Source of the DNA: Coptis chinensis
Taxonomy: Eukaryota > Streptophyta > Magnoliopsida > Ranunculales > Ranunculaceae
Reading direction: 5' to 3'
DNA: 64,000 bases
NCBI GenBank assembly: GCA_015680905.1
Contig: CM027380.1
Span: 48,644,001 to 48,708,000 of the forward strand
In this document: one piece after another, positions 1 through 11,056 of the stretch
Numbering within the stretch: position 1 is the stretch's first letter
Layout of the letters: each line of letters opens with the position of its first letter
The notes under the pieces: model-generated
Told to the model about the DNA's origin: nothing
What the model saw: the letters and a program-made list of their open reading frames with translations, nothing else
Databases searched by the model: none
Made by a program: the position numbers and the translations under genes

Positions 1-1398
1 GGGACCAACAAGCTGGAGAGGGGATGAAGACACAGCCGAAAGACGAACAAACTTCAACAGAGCGGTAGGCGACCGCGAGCTAGCTAAGAGGCGACTGCCC
101 AGTCTTCTTTAGGCACAAGGGTCTAGTTTTTTGGCAGCTCAGTTGGTTTTTGATGAATAGTTGAACACTGAGCCCAGATTTTTTAAAAGAGTAGTATAAA
201 TCAGTGGAACTTGTTTGTAATAGTTAGAGATAAAAAGAAAAACGAAAAAAATTAGGAAAAATTGGGTTTTGATTGATTTGTGTGGATGAACATGAGTTAA
301 ACTTGGTTTAAGTTATATACTTGCCAAGGGATTATAGTTTTAATTGCCTTGGGAAGTTCAAGTGTGTGAGGCAAGTTGTGGATCATAGCTCACATACTAT
401 GAATTAACTTGGTAATCAACACTCTGAGTCTATTTTACTCAAGTTAATCTAGCTTATCAATCTAAAACTAGTTAATCTAATAGATTTGTATAGTATTAGT
501 TAGTTTTAAGTTTGGGCCCTTAAAGGTGAAGTTGTATAAATTATCAAAAACCTAACTATTGGGCATTTTACTTGGGCCTTTATTGTAACTTAAAACAGGG
601 TAAAGCTCGAAAGGTTGGGCCGGATTCTCAGATCACGTGCCAACCAACGTCGCCTTCTCCTTAAGCAGCGTGTATGCACGGCTAGAGAGGTAAATTATAT
701 ACCTCCTCGAAGCCTAAGTAAGAGGATATCTTGTGTGTTCAAGCATGCTTATGTGATTGTTTGAAATTTAATTTCCATACTGCAATTTACATTCGCGCAT
801 AAGGCTAAACCCGAGCCACATAACAACCATTGGGAAGTCATGCATTCCCCAATGTAGGTAAATTGGACGTTGCTTGATTCTTGAAGCCCTAGACCAAAAA
901 AGAAAAAAATAAATTAAAATCAATCAACTAGAGCCCAAAGTAGTGACGTTCCTCCAGAAAATGACAAAAATATAGTCACGAGGATTTAGAGTAATCAGTT
1001 ACCAGATTCCGGTAGACTAACTAACTTCCTCACTCCCCTATCCCAGATTCATCGTGAGTGAGATTCTTGGTAGCACATCACTTGGTGAAGTGATTGCCTA
1101 CTCTTCTGAGACATGTAGTAGGGCCATCCTAGTCTCGCACCCAATTGTTCCCCTGAATAGGGTATAGTAAATTATAGACCAAAGCAAAGTTTTCAAAACT
1201 CCATATTTACAAAAACGAATTTCAAATTCTTGAGCATACATTGCACCGTTTGCACATGTTAGGATCGTTTTGTGGTCTTGCTAAAAGTGTATAATACTAC
1301 GTTCAGGCACTTCTAGTATTAGCAAGAATAAGACTTACTTATGTAGGGGAGCACATCGTCCTAGACAATCTCCTGTTTCTAGTCCTCCATCTACTAAG
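1..1398 (+). other. Leader of element Z, no gene
   Basis: Non-coding leader homologous to 17000-18200 and 4200-4800 of element B. Shared phrases include the segment with 'cctcctcga' and 'taagaggata', and the 'gtgagattcttggt' segment at 1059. I see no ORF, promoter or RNA gene that I can support. Confidence 0.5.
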
Positions 1399-2420
1399 AT
1401 GGCTGACGAAGTAATGCAAGCTGAATAACCTCTCTCCAACTTCTACACACCAATGCAAGATGGGCCTCGATCTTGTATACAACTCACACCGCCCACTAGC
1501 GATTTCCGCATTTGACCGAACGTGTTCAATCTTCTACCCATCTTCCACGGGTTAGAACACGAGTTACCATACGAGCATTGACGCTAGATACATTAAGTAT
1601 GTAATACTTTTCATCATCCAGGCATCATAGACGATCATGTTAAGCTATGAGTGTTTCCTTTCACTCTAGTTGGTAAGAGTCATGCTTGACTTCTTCCACA
1701 GAACGCCGACTCTTTCGATACATGGGAAAAGGTTGTGTTCTCCTTCAGGATGAAGTACTTCTTGCCAAAGAAAACAGAAGATATAAGAAGCAAGATATAG
1801 TTCTTCAAACAGAGTTCGAGTAAGACATTTTCTGAAGCATGGGATAGATTCTCTGACCTACTCCATTTATTTCCAATGTTTCTTCAAAGGCCTTCTCCCA
1901 TAACACAAAGTAACCCTCGACATCACGAGTAATAGTAATTTTTTGGATAGAGGTGCAAGTGAAACCTTAACCTTTCTTGAAAGCCAAGCTGAAAAGAGTA
2001 CCCATTGGGGCGATATAAACAATTCTAGAATAACCCAACCTAGTACATCTAAGGCTAGTGGTATTTTTGAGGTGAAATCAGATCTATAAATCAAAACCTT
2101 AATCGAAACCCTCACAAGAAAGATAGATGCTCTCACGACCAAACAAAAAGACCAAACCACTTATCCTGTCATGAACATAAATATCTCACCGTGCAATTTC
2201 TGTCTAAGCTTAAATAGATCATATAGATGCCACCTGTCCCTTGATCACAAACCTATCATCAGTTCAGCCAAAAGAAGTATGTACTTTCAATGTACCAAAT
2301 GCACTATGAAGACAACATCCAAACTTCGCATAGACCAACATTCCACAAAACCAATCACCTCCAAGTTTCAACAAACTAACAAATATATTCAAACAAGGAA
2401 AAGGACAAGGTACCTATAAT
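1399..2420 (+). pseudogene. gag: Decayed Athila-type gag
   Basis: The ATG at 1399 starts MADEVMQAE, then a stop, then PLSNFYTPMQDGPRSC, matching MAEERETPLSDFYKPL in element E and the equivalent in A. Further on, FNLLPIFHGLEHELPYEH matches FNLLPVFHGLDHEKPYQ of element A. The C-terminal part near 2170-2220 reads CNFCLSLNRSYRC, a damaged version of the zinc knuckle CNFCLSPEHPDSYC of E; the zinc-binding His is lost. Many stops and frameshifts are present. Gag would package retrotransposon RNA, but this copy cannot be functional. Minus-strand frames here are shadows. Confidence 0.6.
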
Positions 2421-2562
2421 AATTAGAACTGAGCATTGGTTCCATCCTAGTTTAACCAAAACTATCAAAACTACCTGTCAACAACCAAAGAGACCTAGTT
2501 CCCATTACACCATCAACTAGTGTCTAAACAGATAAGCCCACCAAAATAATGCTATCTGTCAA

Positions 2563-3541
2563 TAATCAGTCCCCAAATGTGTATTTTATTACTTTTACAA
2601 TGCTTCAAATATGCCCTTCTTATGCTTAATGAACAGACAACTTATAGCTTTTTTTACCGTTTGTAGGATACAGGCCATTTAGGACGTATATTCCTAAAAC
2701 GTGCATTTTAGCGTGAAAATGATTGTTATTGACGCTGCTTAGGAAGATTCCAACTTAGAAGAAACAGTAATAGAAAGTCAAAGTCAACTATCAAAGTCAA
2801 CTCTCAAGCACTCATGACTAAAAGTTGAAGACTCAAAGACACAAAGCTAAAAGTTATGGACTTAGGGACTTAAAGCCAAAATCAAGAATTCAATTGTATG
2901 GGCTTAAGTCAAAAGCTCACAAAGCTTAAAGGTTGTTTCTAGAAGAAAGGGTAAATATGTAATTGGTATCTTATATAAACCAAAGATATGTAGAGAATAA
3001 GTTATCCAATGTTTTAGGGTCCAAACCATTTGGTTTGTTAGGAGTAGAGTAACCAAATTTACATTTAAGTCATTTAATTAAAAGTCTTTTTATTTTCTTT
3101 TATTTACTTTATTTTAATTTTAATTGTTGTTCTTCAAGTTTTTAAACCATTGTTTCAAGTCCTTAGTTCTTTCCATCATATGAAATTTCAATCTTGTTTT
3201 ACATAATAGTTTTCAATATATTTCTTGATTCCACATTCCATTCAATGTTCAAAACTAAGTTATGTTCATTTGACAAGTTCAAATGAATGTAGTTTGGTGA
3301 GTTAGTTCACTTTAGCAAATCCATCTCTAGTTCATGTTTTAATCTAGAAGTATTAAAAATACAAAGTTTAATCCTTCTACCTTTATACAAACAAGAGTTT
3401 TACAACTAGTAATCACTTAGAACAAGTTAAAAAAAGATTAGAAAGACTAGAAAGTGATTTTTCAACCATCAAACCATTCCTCCAAACAAAGGATTCAAGA
3501 TGAACAACACAACCCTCAACACCACTAATTCTACATCAACA
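2563..3541 (+). repeat. 5' LTR of element B
   Basis: It starts TAATCAGTCCCC (TG mutated to TA) and matches the copy at 15522 over its whole length. A TATATAAA box is at 2972-2979. The 3' edge was placed at CAACA, two bases before a TGG-starting PBS-like site, by analogy with the AA spacer of the other Athila LTRs here. Because homology to the second copy runs on through the leader, the edge is not fixed by homology. Confidence 0.6.
2972..2979 (+). promoter_or_regulatory. TATA box in LTR of B
   Basis: TATATAAA, about 410 bases into the LTR. The same box occurs in the other copy at 15918-15925. Position and conservation suggest the LTR promoter. Confidence 0.5.
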
Positions 3542-3604
3542 AATGGTGCCGCCATCATGGATTTAAATGGGAAGAGGAAGATGGAGAAAAAAATCACTCA
3601 TTGA
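3500..3604 (+). CDS. Conserved 34-aa ORF across the LTR/PBS boundary of B
   Basis: ATG at 3500 to TGA at 3602-3604. The peptide begins MNNTTLNTTNSTSTNGAA and ends in a basic stretch, KRKMEKKITH. The homologous copy at 16436-16540 is the same length with several substitutions and no indels, although the surrounding DNA has diverged with indels. It overlaps the presumed end of the LTR and the PBS. It could be an upstream ORF of the leader or the first exon of a spliced gag. No family is recognised and function is unknown. Confidence 0.3.
   Translation: MNNTTLNTTNSTSTNGAAIMDLNGKRKMEKKITH
3544..3560 (+). other. Primer-binding-site-like sequence of B
   Basis: TGGTGCCGCC lies two bases after the proposed LTR end. 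The second copy reads TGGCACCGCC at 16480. Both partly match the TGGCGCCG core of the tRNA-Asp primer site used by the other elements here. Match quality is poor, so confidence is low. Confidence 0.35.
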
Positions 3605-4906
3605 ACCCTTCTTCTCAATCTTAATTTCAAATTTTTTAATTTTTTTTCCTTTATTTCGTTACTGATGTTTCTTTTTCGCATGTTTCCAGCACACTTTTGC
3701 GTAAACGGAGCTCGAGAATAGCATGAGACGAATCATCGAAACTTACTGGAGAAAAACGAGCGCATACGGAGCAAAAGAACTTGCACCACGTATATAACAC
3801 GCGTCCGCGTCTCATTTACCCATGACGCGCCTCTATTTTCTCCGACGAAGATTCCGATGGCTCGGAATCTTTGTGTGTAAGTCTACTGTAATACTCCATA
3901 GTCTTTTTAATTCAACTGTTAGTAGATAAAAAGTAGGTAGATTTGCAAAATTTTAAGTTTTCAAAACCAAAAATTTAATTAAAAAAGGCAATTTAAAAAT
4001 TAAAAATGTTTATTAATTAAAATAAATTAGTAACCTATCAGCAAAGTTAAACATTAAAATTAGTTTAGTAGCATGTTTATGTTTTATTTTCTATTAATTG
4101 TTGTTATGTATGATTAGATAAAGATAATATCATATAGTTAACTCAAAATACAAAAAAATTAATTAGGATAAATACAAAATAGTTTAAGTTTTGTAAGTTT
4201 AGTCTTTTGGTTTAAGTTTACTTACCAAGAGTTGGGGATTCAACCAATTTGGACCAGTTGAATGTGCGAGGCGAATAGTGTAATATCACACTAGCACATC
4301 TCAACCCAATTTGGGGGTTAAAGTTCCAATCTTTGACGAACACTTTCCAAGCTTTTACGTATTTTGTTTAATTGATCATTAGTGAATAGTTAATTAACTA
4401 AATGTAGTTAAATTTTCGTATTTACTGCTTTCATAGGAATAAGCCCACGAAGGCAACCAATTGTATCTTATTGGCTTTCCCACATTTCGACCCGACTTGT
4501 GGGTCTTAGTTAGATTAAACTTGTAACCGTAAGGAAAAGCTCGAATGGTAGGTTGACACGCAAGACACCAAACACTTCGTCAACCCCACCCCCACCACGT
4601 CCATCAGGACAAACATCTAACACGAACAAAGAGAGTAGTGAACTACCAAATTCCAGTGCACCAACCACCTTCCTCACTCCCCTACCTTAGAAATACCGTG
4701 GGTGAGATTCTTGGTGGAACACCATCTAGTGAAGTAGCAATCTTCTCCCTTGACGGGTGTTGTTCCCAAAACCCAGTTTCATACCCACTGTTAATTTCGA
4801 ACAGGCCATAATATCTAATCTACAGACATTGCATGCAAACTTTTCAAAAACTTCAAAGTCACAAATGAATTTCTACAGATTGTGTATCATTCTTGTTTGA
4901 ACATTT
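3605..4906 (+). other. Leader region of B, no gene
   Basis: AT-rich non-coding leader with a GC-richer patch of 'cgcg' motifs at 3780-3850 (ACGCGTCC, GACGCGCC), matched at 16790-16850 in the second copy. Nothing else is supportable. Confidence 0.5.
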
Positions 4907-6393
4907 ATGTCTTATCAATATGTATCACAACCATCATGGAATTACAATGCAAACCCAGAACCTTGTTATATACCAAACCTTGTTCTTGTTGTGGTAGTTC
5001 GTATCATTGGGTGTCTCAATGCACATCATATGCTGAGGTTGAGTATACTATGAAAAATCCTTACAATTTTGAACCTCAATTTTCAAACTTTTGTAGTACC
5101 CAATACACCCCAGAGTTTTCTAATCATGCGAATAATTAATGGAATTCCACCACCGATAGTTAACCACCATTCATGTATCTATATGGTCAATCAGAGTGCA
5201 GTTTCACCCAAAGCCCATTACCATTCACATCACCATCCATATCTAATTCATATCCCACTCCACCATCTATCACAGACCAACTTTACCAAACACTGGTCGA
5301 GCAAACAATTCAAATACAACAAATAGCAAAGACCTTCTGTTCTCTCCAATCTATTTTAATCGATACCACATTTGAGACTAATATTCTTCCCACTAGTCCA
5401 GAACCTAACCAAAAAGCGGAACAAGGTGTTACTATAATAGAGCCAATTGCTAAAGCCCATCCTGATATTTATGAGCAATTAAAACCACATCACCATCCAC
5501 CTGCCTATCGTGTGAATTCTAGATTCTATGATGATAACTATATGCATGAGAACACTTCGACAAAAGAAACTCTAGAACCTGTATTGGAGAGTAACTCTAC
5601 AAACTTGGACAATAACATTGAGAACATTTATGAAGTTCTAGATAAAGAGGACAAAGAAAATGAAGTGCCTAGAGAATAGGATATAAATTATATAGTGGAA
5701 AGTGGATCTAATATTAGTTTGGCCGTTAAAGACTTATCAATGGAACAAATTTGTGACATCCTTAATATTGCAGATATGAACCACAATCTTATGGAAATGC
5801 CAAAACTAGATGAAGAATTCCCTGAGATCTCAAGATCATATGAAGAGTTTCCACCCGACCATCATTCCGCCCAGTTAACACCTCTTAAAAGCCAACCTCC
5901 ATTCATAAAAAATCTACCAAATTTTGAGAACTGTACCACTAAACCATTTCAAAGAAACCTCAAGCTTGTATTTAAGCCTATTGCCTTTGAAATCCTTCAT
6001 AATTTTCTAAACTTTCTCAGTAAAGAGACTTGGCCCAACATACAAAATCCAGAGACTATCATTCCAGTTCATAAGAGCCCCATATTGATTGAAGTGCCAA
6101 AAATAAAGGAAATAGAATCTAAGATGGAATATGAGTTCTTGAGAGCATATGATGATCTCTTTATTCAAGTGGTTAAAAAACCCAGTTTTCCATATGTTGC
6201 ATCATCTAAGCCTCATGAAGAACAACTAGTACCACACTCACACTCTCTTAGACAATTCAATGACGGGTTATTGTAGAAATTCCATGATGCGTTACATAAG
6301 CTTTCTCTTATCATTCTGCATCTTACACTCTAAATGTATCATTTGATTCTGTTTGGGGGTAAATGCTCTAATATATTTTTCTATAAAGATCCC
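4907..6393 (+). pseudogene. Zinc-knuckle plus ORF X protein of element B, interrupted by element L
   Basis: The start at 4907 (MSYQYVSQPSW) aligns with MAYQYVDQQSY of element D. A 17-bp insertion near 4968-4985, absent from the copy at 18211, shifts the frame. The CCHC knuckle CSCCGSSYHWVSQC follows. Stops occur at 5137, 5161, 5677 and 6274. The C-terminal ORF X block contains KPFQRNLKLVFKPIAFEILH (about 5945-6000), matching PPFKRNLDFALEPIASETLY in D and PPFQRNLEFALDPFVSPVLY in A. The frame runs ...FFYKDP to 6393, where L is inserted. It resumes after the insert as LFRLLVYS, matching LFRLFVYS of D. The likely role is a gag-derived RNA-binding protein with an unknown C-terminal domain. This copy is dead. 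Confidence 0.65.
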
Positions 6394-6493
6394 TGTAACA
6401 ACCATTTTCATAAGATGGGCCATTGTATGTATTGGGCCCAGAGAATAGGCCCAAGACCATGTTAGGCCCCATGAGGTAAACCTAAGGAGGAGA

Positions 6494-6500
6494 TATAAAA
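6494..6500 (+). promoter_or_regulatory. TATA box of element L 5' LTR
   Basis: TATAAAA about 100 bases into the LTR, just before the purine-rich block. It is preserved in the 3' LTR at 11157-11163. Confidence 0.5.
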
Positions 6501-6509
6501 GTGAAGAGA

Positions 6510-7440
6510 AGGGAACTTAAGGAGGGAAAAAGAAAGAGAAAGAAGAAATGGAGGAAGGAGGCACCAGATAGAGAAAAAGAGAGAGGTTGAGGGGAAGAAA
6601 AGGGAGGAGACAACCAGAGTAGGTGGAGACGACGGCCAGAGGAGACATCAGCCAGAGAGGAGGAGGAAGAGGAGGGGAGATCTAGAGAAGAGGAGTATGG
6701 AGACGTCGGCCAGAGAGAGGAGGAAAAGGAGGGGAGACCTAGAGAAGAGGAGAAGGGAGACGGTAGCCCAAAGGTAAGAGGAATAGGAGGGGAGATCCAG
6801 AGAAGAGGAGTATGGAGACAACGACCAGAGAGGAGGAGGAAGAGGATGAGAGATCTAGAGAAAAGGATAATGGGGATGACAGCCAGAGAAGAAGAGGAGT
6901 AGGGAGATGATGTCCCGAAATGAGGAGGAAGAGAGGAGGAGATATCTAGAGCAAAGAAGGGAGGAGACGACGGCCATAGGAGACGACGGCCAAAGGAGAC
7001 AACAGTCAAAGAGGAGGAGAAATAGGAGGGGAGATCTAGAGAAGAGGAGAAGGGCAACGACAGCCAGAGAGGGGAGGAGGAGTAGGGAGATGATGTCCCG
7101 AGATGAGAGAGGAGGAGATACCTATAGCAGAGAAGGGAGCAGACGACGGCCAGAGAGGAGGAGGAGTAGGGAGATGATGTCCTGAGATGAGGAAGAAGAG
7201 AGGAGGAGATATCTATAGCAGAGAAGGGAGAAGACGACGGCCAGAGGATACGATGGTTAGAGAGGAAGAGGAGTAGGGAGATGATGTCCCAAAATGAGGA
7301 AGAAGAGAGGAGGAGATATCTAGAGCAAAGGAGCTGGAATGAGGAGACAACGAGAGGAAAATAGGGAGACAACCAGAGGAGATGACGTCTAGAGAGGTGG
7401 AGAATCCAAGAGAGATAGAAAAGAGTGGAGAGAGGAGAGA
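6510..7440 (+). repeat. GA-rich imperfect tandem repeats in L 5' LTR
   Basis: Almost pure-purine DNA built from units such as 'gagaggaggaggaagaggag', 'ggggagatctagagaagagg' and 'agacgacggccagag', repeating with an irregular ~60-120-bp spacing. The equivalent block in the 3' LTR is 11175-12110. Long open frames on the minus strand here (Ser/Leu/Pro-rich) result from this composition. Confidence 0.8.
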
Positions 7441-7598
7441 ACTACGGTGTAGCTTGATCCCTTGATAAGGGGGTACGTAGGCAACCCAAACGGGTTCAGC
7501 TGATGAAGTCAAATTAGGTGTATTGCTTGCCTTCAGCATCTAACCAAGGAGTCAAGAATTATAAAAATATAAAAAATTGTGAAATGGGTTGCAACAAA

Positions 7599-7616
7599 TG
7601 GCGCCGTCTGTGGGGA
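7599..7616 (+). other. Primer binding site of element L
   Basis: TGGCGCCGTCTGTGGGGA, two bases after the LTR. It shares the first nine bases and the final GGGGA with the tRNA-Asp-complementary site TGGCGCCGTTGCCGGGGA known from plant Ty3/gypsy elements. Confidence 0.75.
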
Positions 7617-8230
7617 CCAAGAGAAAAAAGTTATTGTTCTCTACCACATGGTTTTGTTCTCTAAGGCATATATGGAAGGATTACCTACGAGGTGAAACAC
7701 AAACAAGTGCAATAGATCTGTAGCTACTAGCCCAGTGTCGGCATCCTATCATACAATCAACATTCAACCGGAGTACTTTCTAATCGATTTTAAAGCTTGA
7801 GCAAGAGTGTTCGACAACATCGATGGCGAGGCAGTTCGAGGTAGAGAAAGGATGAGATCAATAGGTTGGGATGGAGATCAATGACTTCGAGTGTCCGAAT
7901 ACGGATGGTAAGATGATTGCAAGGAATGTAGAGGGGCATACACCGCGGCAGGTTACAGAGAAAGAAAAGGATCAGCGGAACATAGTTGATATTGACCTGG
8001 TTTGTTACGGGATATAACAGCAAGTAAGACCGGGGTCGAGGCCCGTATTAGCTATACGGGGAACCTTAGAATCTGCTGGTGTCTCTAGGTAGTGAGGATG
8101 TTGGGTTTACTTATATGTGGGAAGAGATAGAGAGGAGCTGCCTCTAAGCCAGAGAGCAGAGGGGTTCGAGAAGACCCTTCGTGGATATGTCCTGGGGCTA
8201 TTTGAATGAGTGCGGGGGGGATGAGCCCTC
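7617..8230 (+). other. Non-repetitive interior of L, no gene
   Basis: About 600 bases after the primer site with no recognisable gag motif and no convincing ORF. Confidence 0.5.
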
Positions 8231-8405
8231 CACGGACCCTCGTGTCCAAACAACGCGTGTGGGGCAGGCAGAGCTGTCCCGGACCGGTGTGTCCAAAGCT
8301 CTGAGCGGGATAGGATCCGCGGACCCTCGTGTCCAAACAGCGCGTGTGGGGCAGGCAGAGTTGTCCCGGACCCTCGTGTCTAAAGCCTCAAGTAGGATAG
8401 GATAT
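8231..8405 (+). repeat. Two ~87-bp tandem units in L
   Basis: 'ggaccctcgtgtccaaac' begins units at 8234 and 8321. Each continues through 'gcgtgtggggcaggcagag' and ends near 'gggatagg'. Half-units beginning ggacc(g/c) also recur inside, so this is a repeat of shorter repeats. Confidence 0.7.
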
Positions 8406-8800
8406 GTAGAGATGAGATCCGAACCAAACATGGGGGCAAGCTGAGTGGCCCCTCATCAGACTCTACTCATAAGCAGCGACAGAGGGGGGATGAGCCCTCC
8501 GCAGAGATGAGATCCGAGTCAAACATGGGGGCAAGATGAGTTGCCCCTCATCAGACTCCACTCCAGAGCAGAGACAGCGTGGGGGATGAGCCCTTCGCAG
8601 AGATGAGATCTGAATCTAACATGGGGGCAAGCCGAGTGGCCCCTCATCGGTTCCACCCCGGCAGAGGCGGCGGGGAGGAGCCTTCCACGGACATGAGGTC
8701 CGAATCAAACCAGGGGGGCAAGCTAAGTTGCCCCTCATCAGACTCCATTCCAGAGTAGAGACGACGGGGGGAATGAGCCCTCCGCGAGCCGGAGTTCCAA
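8406..8800 (+). repeat. ~90-98-bp tandem units in L
   Basis: About four to five units marked by 'catgggggcaag', 'gcccctcatc(a/g)g' and 'gatgagccctccgc'. 'gatgagccc' recurs near 8488, 8584 and 8770, with a variant near 8672. Confidence 0.7.
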
Positions 8801-8859
8801 ATTGCAATTGGGAGCAAGCAACATATCCAGAAGGAATAATACTATTGAGTTCGACAAAA

Positions 8860-10720
8860 GAGAAATAGAGGGGATGAGGCCCTATGTGGACGAGATATCG
8901 AGTTCCATGAGTAAGAGCAAAGGGGATGAGACCCTTGGCGGATACAATGTTGAGTTCTACGAAAGGGAAATGAAAAGGTGAGACTCTGTGGACATTGTAG
9001 TGAGTTCTGTGAAGGAGAGCTTATGGCTGGGCTGAGACACTCCGCGCAGACATAGTGCCGAGTTTTCCGAAGGAGAGATGCATGGCGGCTGAGGTGAGAC
9101 ACTCCGCGGACATAGTAGTGAGTTCGGTGAAGGAGAACTTATGGCTAGGCTGACACACTCCGCGGACATAGTGGCGAGTTTCCGAAGAAGAGATGCATGG
9201 CGGCTGAGGTAAGACACTCCGCGGGCATAGTAGTGAGTTCTGTGAAGGAGAGCTTATGGCTGGGCTGAGACACTCCGCGGAAATAGTGGCGAGTTTTCTG
9301 AAGGAAAGATGGTGGCTGAGGTGAGTCACTCCGCAGACATAGTAGTGAGTACTGTGAAAGAGAGCTTATGGCGAGGGTGAGACACTCCGCACATAGTGGC
9401 TGAGGTGAGAAACTCCACGGACATAGTAGTGAGTACGGTGAATGAGAGCTTATGGCGGGGCTGAGATACTCCGTGAACATAGTGGCAAGTTTTCCGAAGG
9501 AGAGATGTATGGCGGCTGAGGTGAGACACTCCGCGGACATAGTGGCAAGTTTTCTGAAGGAAAAATGGTGGCTGAGGTGAGTCACTCCGCGGACATAGTA
9601 GTGAGTACTGTGAATGAGAGCTTATGGCGGGGGTGAGACACTCTGTGGATATAGTGGCGAGTTTTCCGAAGGAGAGATGCATGGCGGCTGAGGTGAGACA
9701 CTCCGCGGACATAGTAGTGAGTACGGTGAATGAGAGCTTATAGAATTTGGGGGCTGAAACACCCGTGGACATAGTGGCGAGTTTTCCGAAGGAGAGATGC
9801 ATGGCGGCTGAGGTAAGACACTTCGCGGACATAGTGGCAAGTTTTCTGAAGGAAAGATGATGGCTGAGGTGAGTCACTCCGCGGACATAGTAGTGAGTAC
9901 TGTGAATGAGAGCTTATGGCGGGGGTGAGACACTCCGTGGACATAGTGGCGAGTTTTTCGAAGGAGAGATGCATGGCGGCTGAGGTGAGACACTCCGCGA
10001 ACATAGTAGTGAGTACGGTGAATGAGAGCTTATGGGGGCTGAGACACTCCGTGGACATAGTGGCGAGTTTTCCGAAGGAGAGATGCATGGCGGCTGAGGT
10101 GAGACATTCCGCGGACATAGTAGTGAGTTCTGTGATTGAGAGCTTATGGCTGGGTTGAGACACTCCGCGGACATAGTGGCGAGTTTTCTGAAGGAGAGAT
10201 GGTGGCTGAGGTGAGTCACTCCGCGGACATAGTAGTGAGTACTGTGAATGAGAGCTTATGGCGGGGCTGAGACACTCCGTGGACATAGTGGTGAGTTTTC
10301 CGAAGGAGAGATGCATGGCGGCTGAGGTGAGACACTCCGTGAACATAGTAGTTAGTTCTGTGAAGGAGAGCTTATGGCTGGGCTGAGATACTCTGCGGAC
10401 AGTGGCGAGTTTTCTGAAGGAGAGATGGTGGCTGAGGTGAGTCACTCCACGGACATAGTAGTGAGTAATGTGAATGAGAGCTTATGGCTGGGCTGAGACA
10501 TTCCGTGGACATAGTGGTGAGTTCTCCGAAGGAGAGATGGCGGCTGAGGTGTGACACTCCGCGAACAGGGTAGTGAATTCTGAGAAGGAGAGCTGCTGGT
10601 TGGGGAAGGCGTTCCACTGACATGGTAGTGAGTTCTATGTGAAAGGTGCTGGCTGGGTTGAGACACATCGTGGGCATTGTATTGAGTTGAAGAGTGAAAG
10701 CGAAAGGGATGAGACCCTTC
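8860..10720 (+). repeat. Large minisatellite of alternating ~58-bp A and B monomers in L
   Basis: Two related monomers alternate. One reads roughly gctgaggtgagacactcc, gcggacatagtagtgag, ending agagcttatgg. The other ends gtggcgagttttccgaag, gagagatgcatgg. 'agcttatgg' or a close variant recurs about 13 times (9010, 9129, 9247, 9366, 9450, 9609, 9728, 9911, 10029, 10141, 10255, 10370, 10480), giving a dimer of about 118 bp with some units shortened. Edges grade into degenerate units. Minus-strand open frames up to 235 codons run through the array as repeats (motif SFGKLATMS) and are not taken as genes. Confidence 0.85.
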
Positions 10721-11043
10721 ATGGATACGTTAATGAGGTATATGAATGAGAACCGATGGATTGAGACATTTCACGGACATGATAATTGATGGTGAAGAGA
10801 GTGCCATGGGAAAGAGACACTTCGAGGAATGGTAGTGAATTCAATAAGAAGATCTAATAGCAGAAAAAGGGACTAAGTACCTTACAGACATACGATCCAG
10901 TGGTTTAGTACATTGATATGAACGTCCTGAGGAGAAGAAAGCTGCAAACAGTCTCAAGATACTGTGGATATCTAGAGTTCAGAGAGAGAGACAATGAAGT
11001 TCAGAGACTTCTCGGGTCCGCCGTCGTCATCACCGCCGAACCC
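10721..11043 (+). other. 3' interior of L, no gene
   Basis: Degenerate repeat edge followed by unique sequence with 'ccgccgtcgtcatcaccgcc' just before the polypurine tract. No ORF is supported. Confidence 0.5.
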
Positions 11044-11056
11044 GAGAGGGGGCAAA
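11044..11056 (+). other. Polypurine tract of element L
   Basis: GAGAGGGGGCAAA immediately before the TG of the 3' LTR; the expected plus-strand primer. Confidence 0.75.

Larger units (their letters stand above)
1..2562 (+). mobile_element. Element Z: decayed Athila-like LTR element, leader plus gag, 5' truncated by window
   Basis: Bases 1-1398 resemble the leader of element B: phrases near 596-760 and 1000-1140 recur in altered form at 17540-17730 and 17950-18060. A decayed gag follows. The next element (B) starts abruptly at 2563, inside or just after the zinc-finger part of gag, so Z looks like the host of the B insertion. No LTR, PBS or pol of Z is visible. Family assignment comes from gag peptides shared with E and is otherwise inference. 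Confidence 0.6.
6394..7596 (+). repeat. 5' LTR of element L
   Basis: TGTAACAACC...GTTGCAACA. It matches 11057-12262 with scattered substitutions. It contains a TATAAAA box and a ~900-bp purine-rich tandem-repeat block. Confidence 0.9.

Noticed and set aside
6482..7372. 296-codon Ser/Leu/Pro-rich minus-strand frame
   Set aside because: Product of the GA-rich repeat in the LTR of L, with overlapping frames on both strands; low complexity.
8181..8444. 87-codon plus-strand frame in L
   Set aside because: Follows the ~87-bp tandem units; repeat-driven.
9145..10722. Minus-strand open frames of up to 235 codons in the L interior
   Set aside because: They run through the ~58-bp tandem array in overlapping frames and repeat the same peptide; open by repetition, not as a gene.
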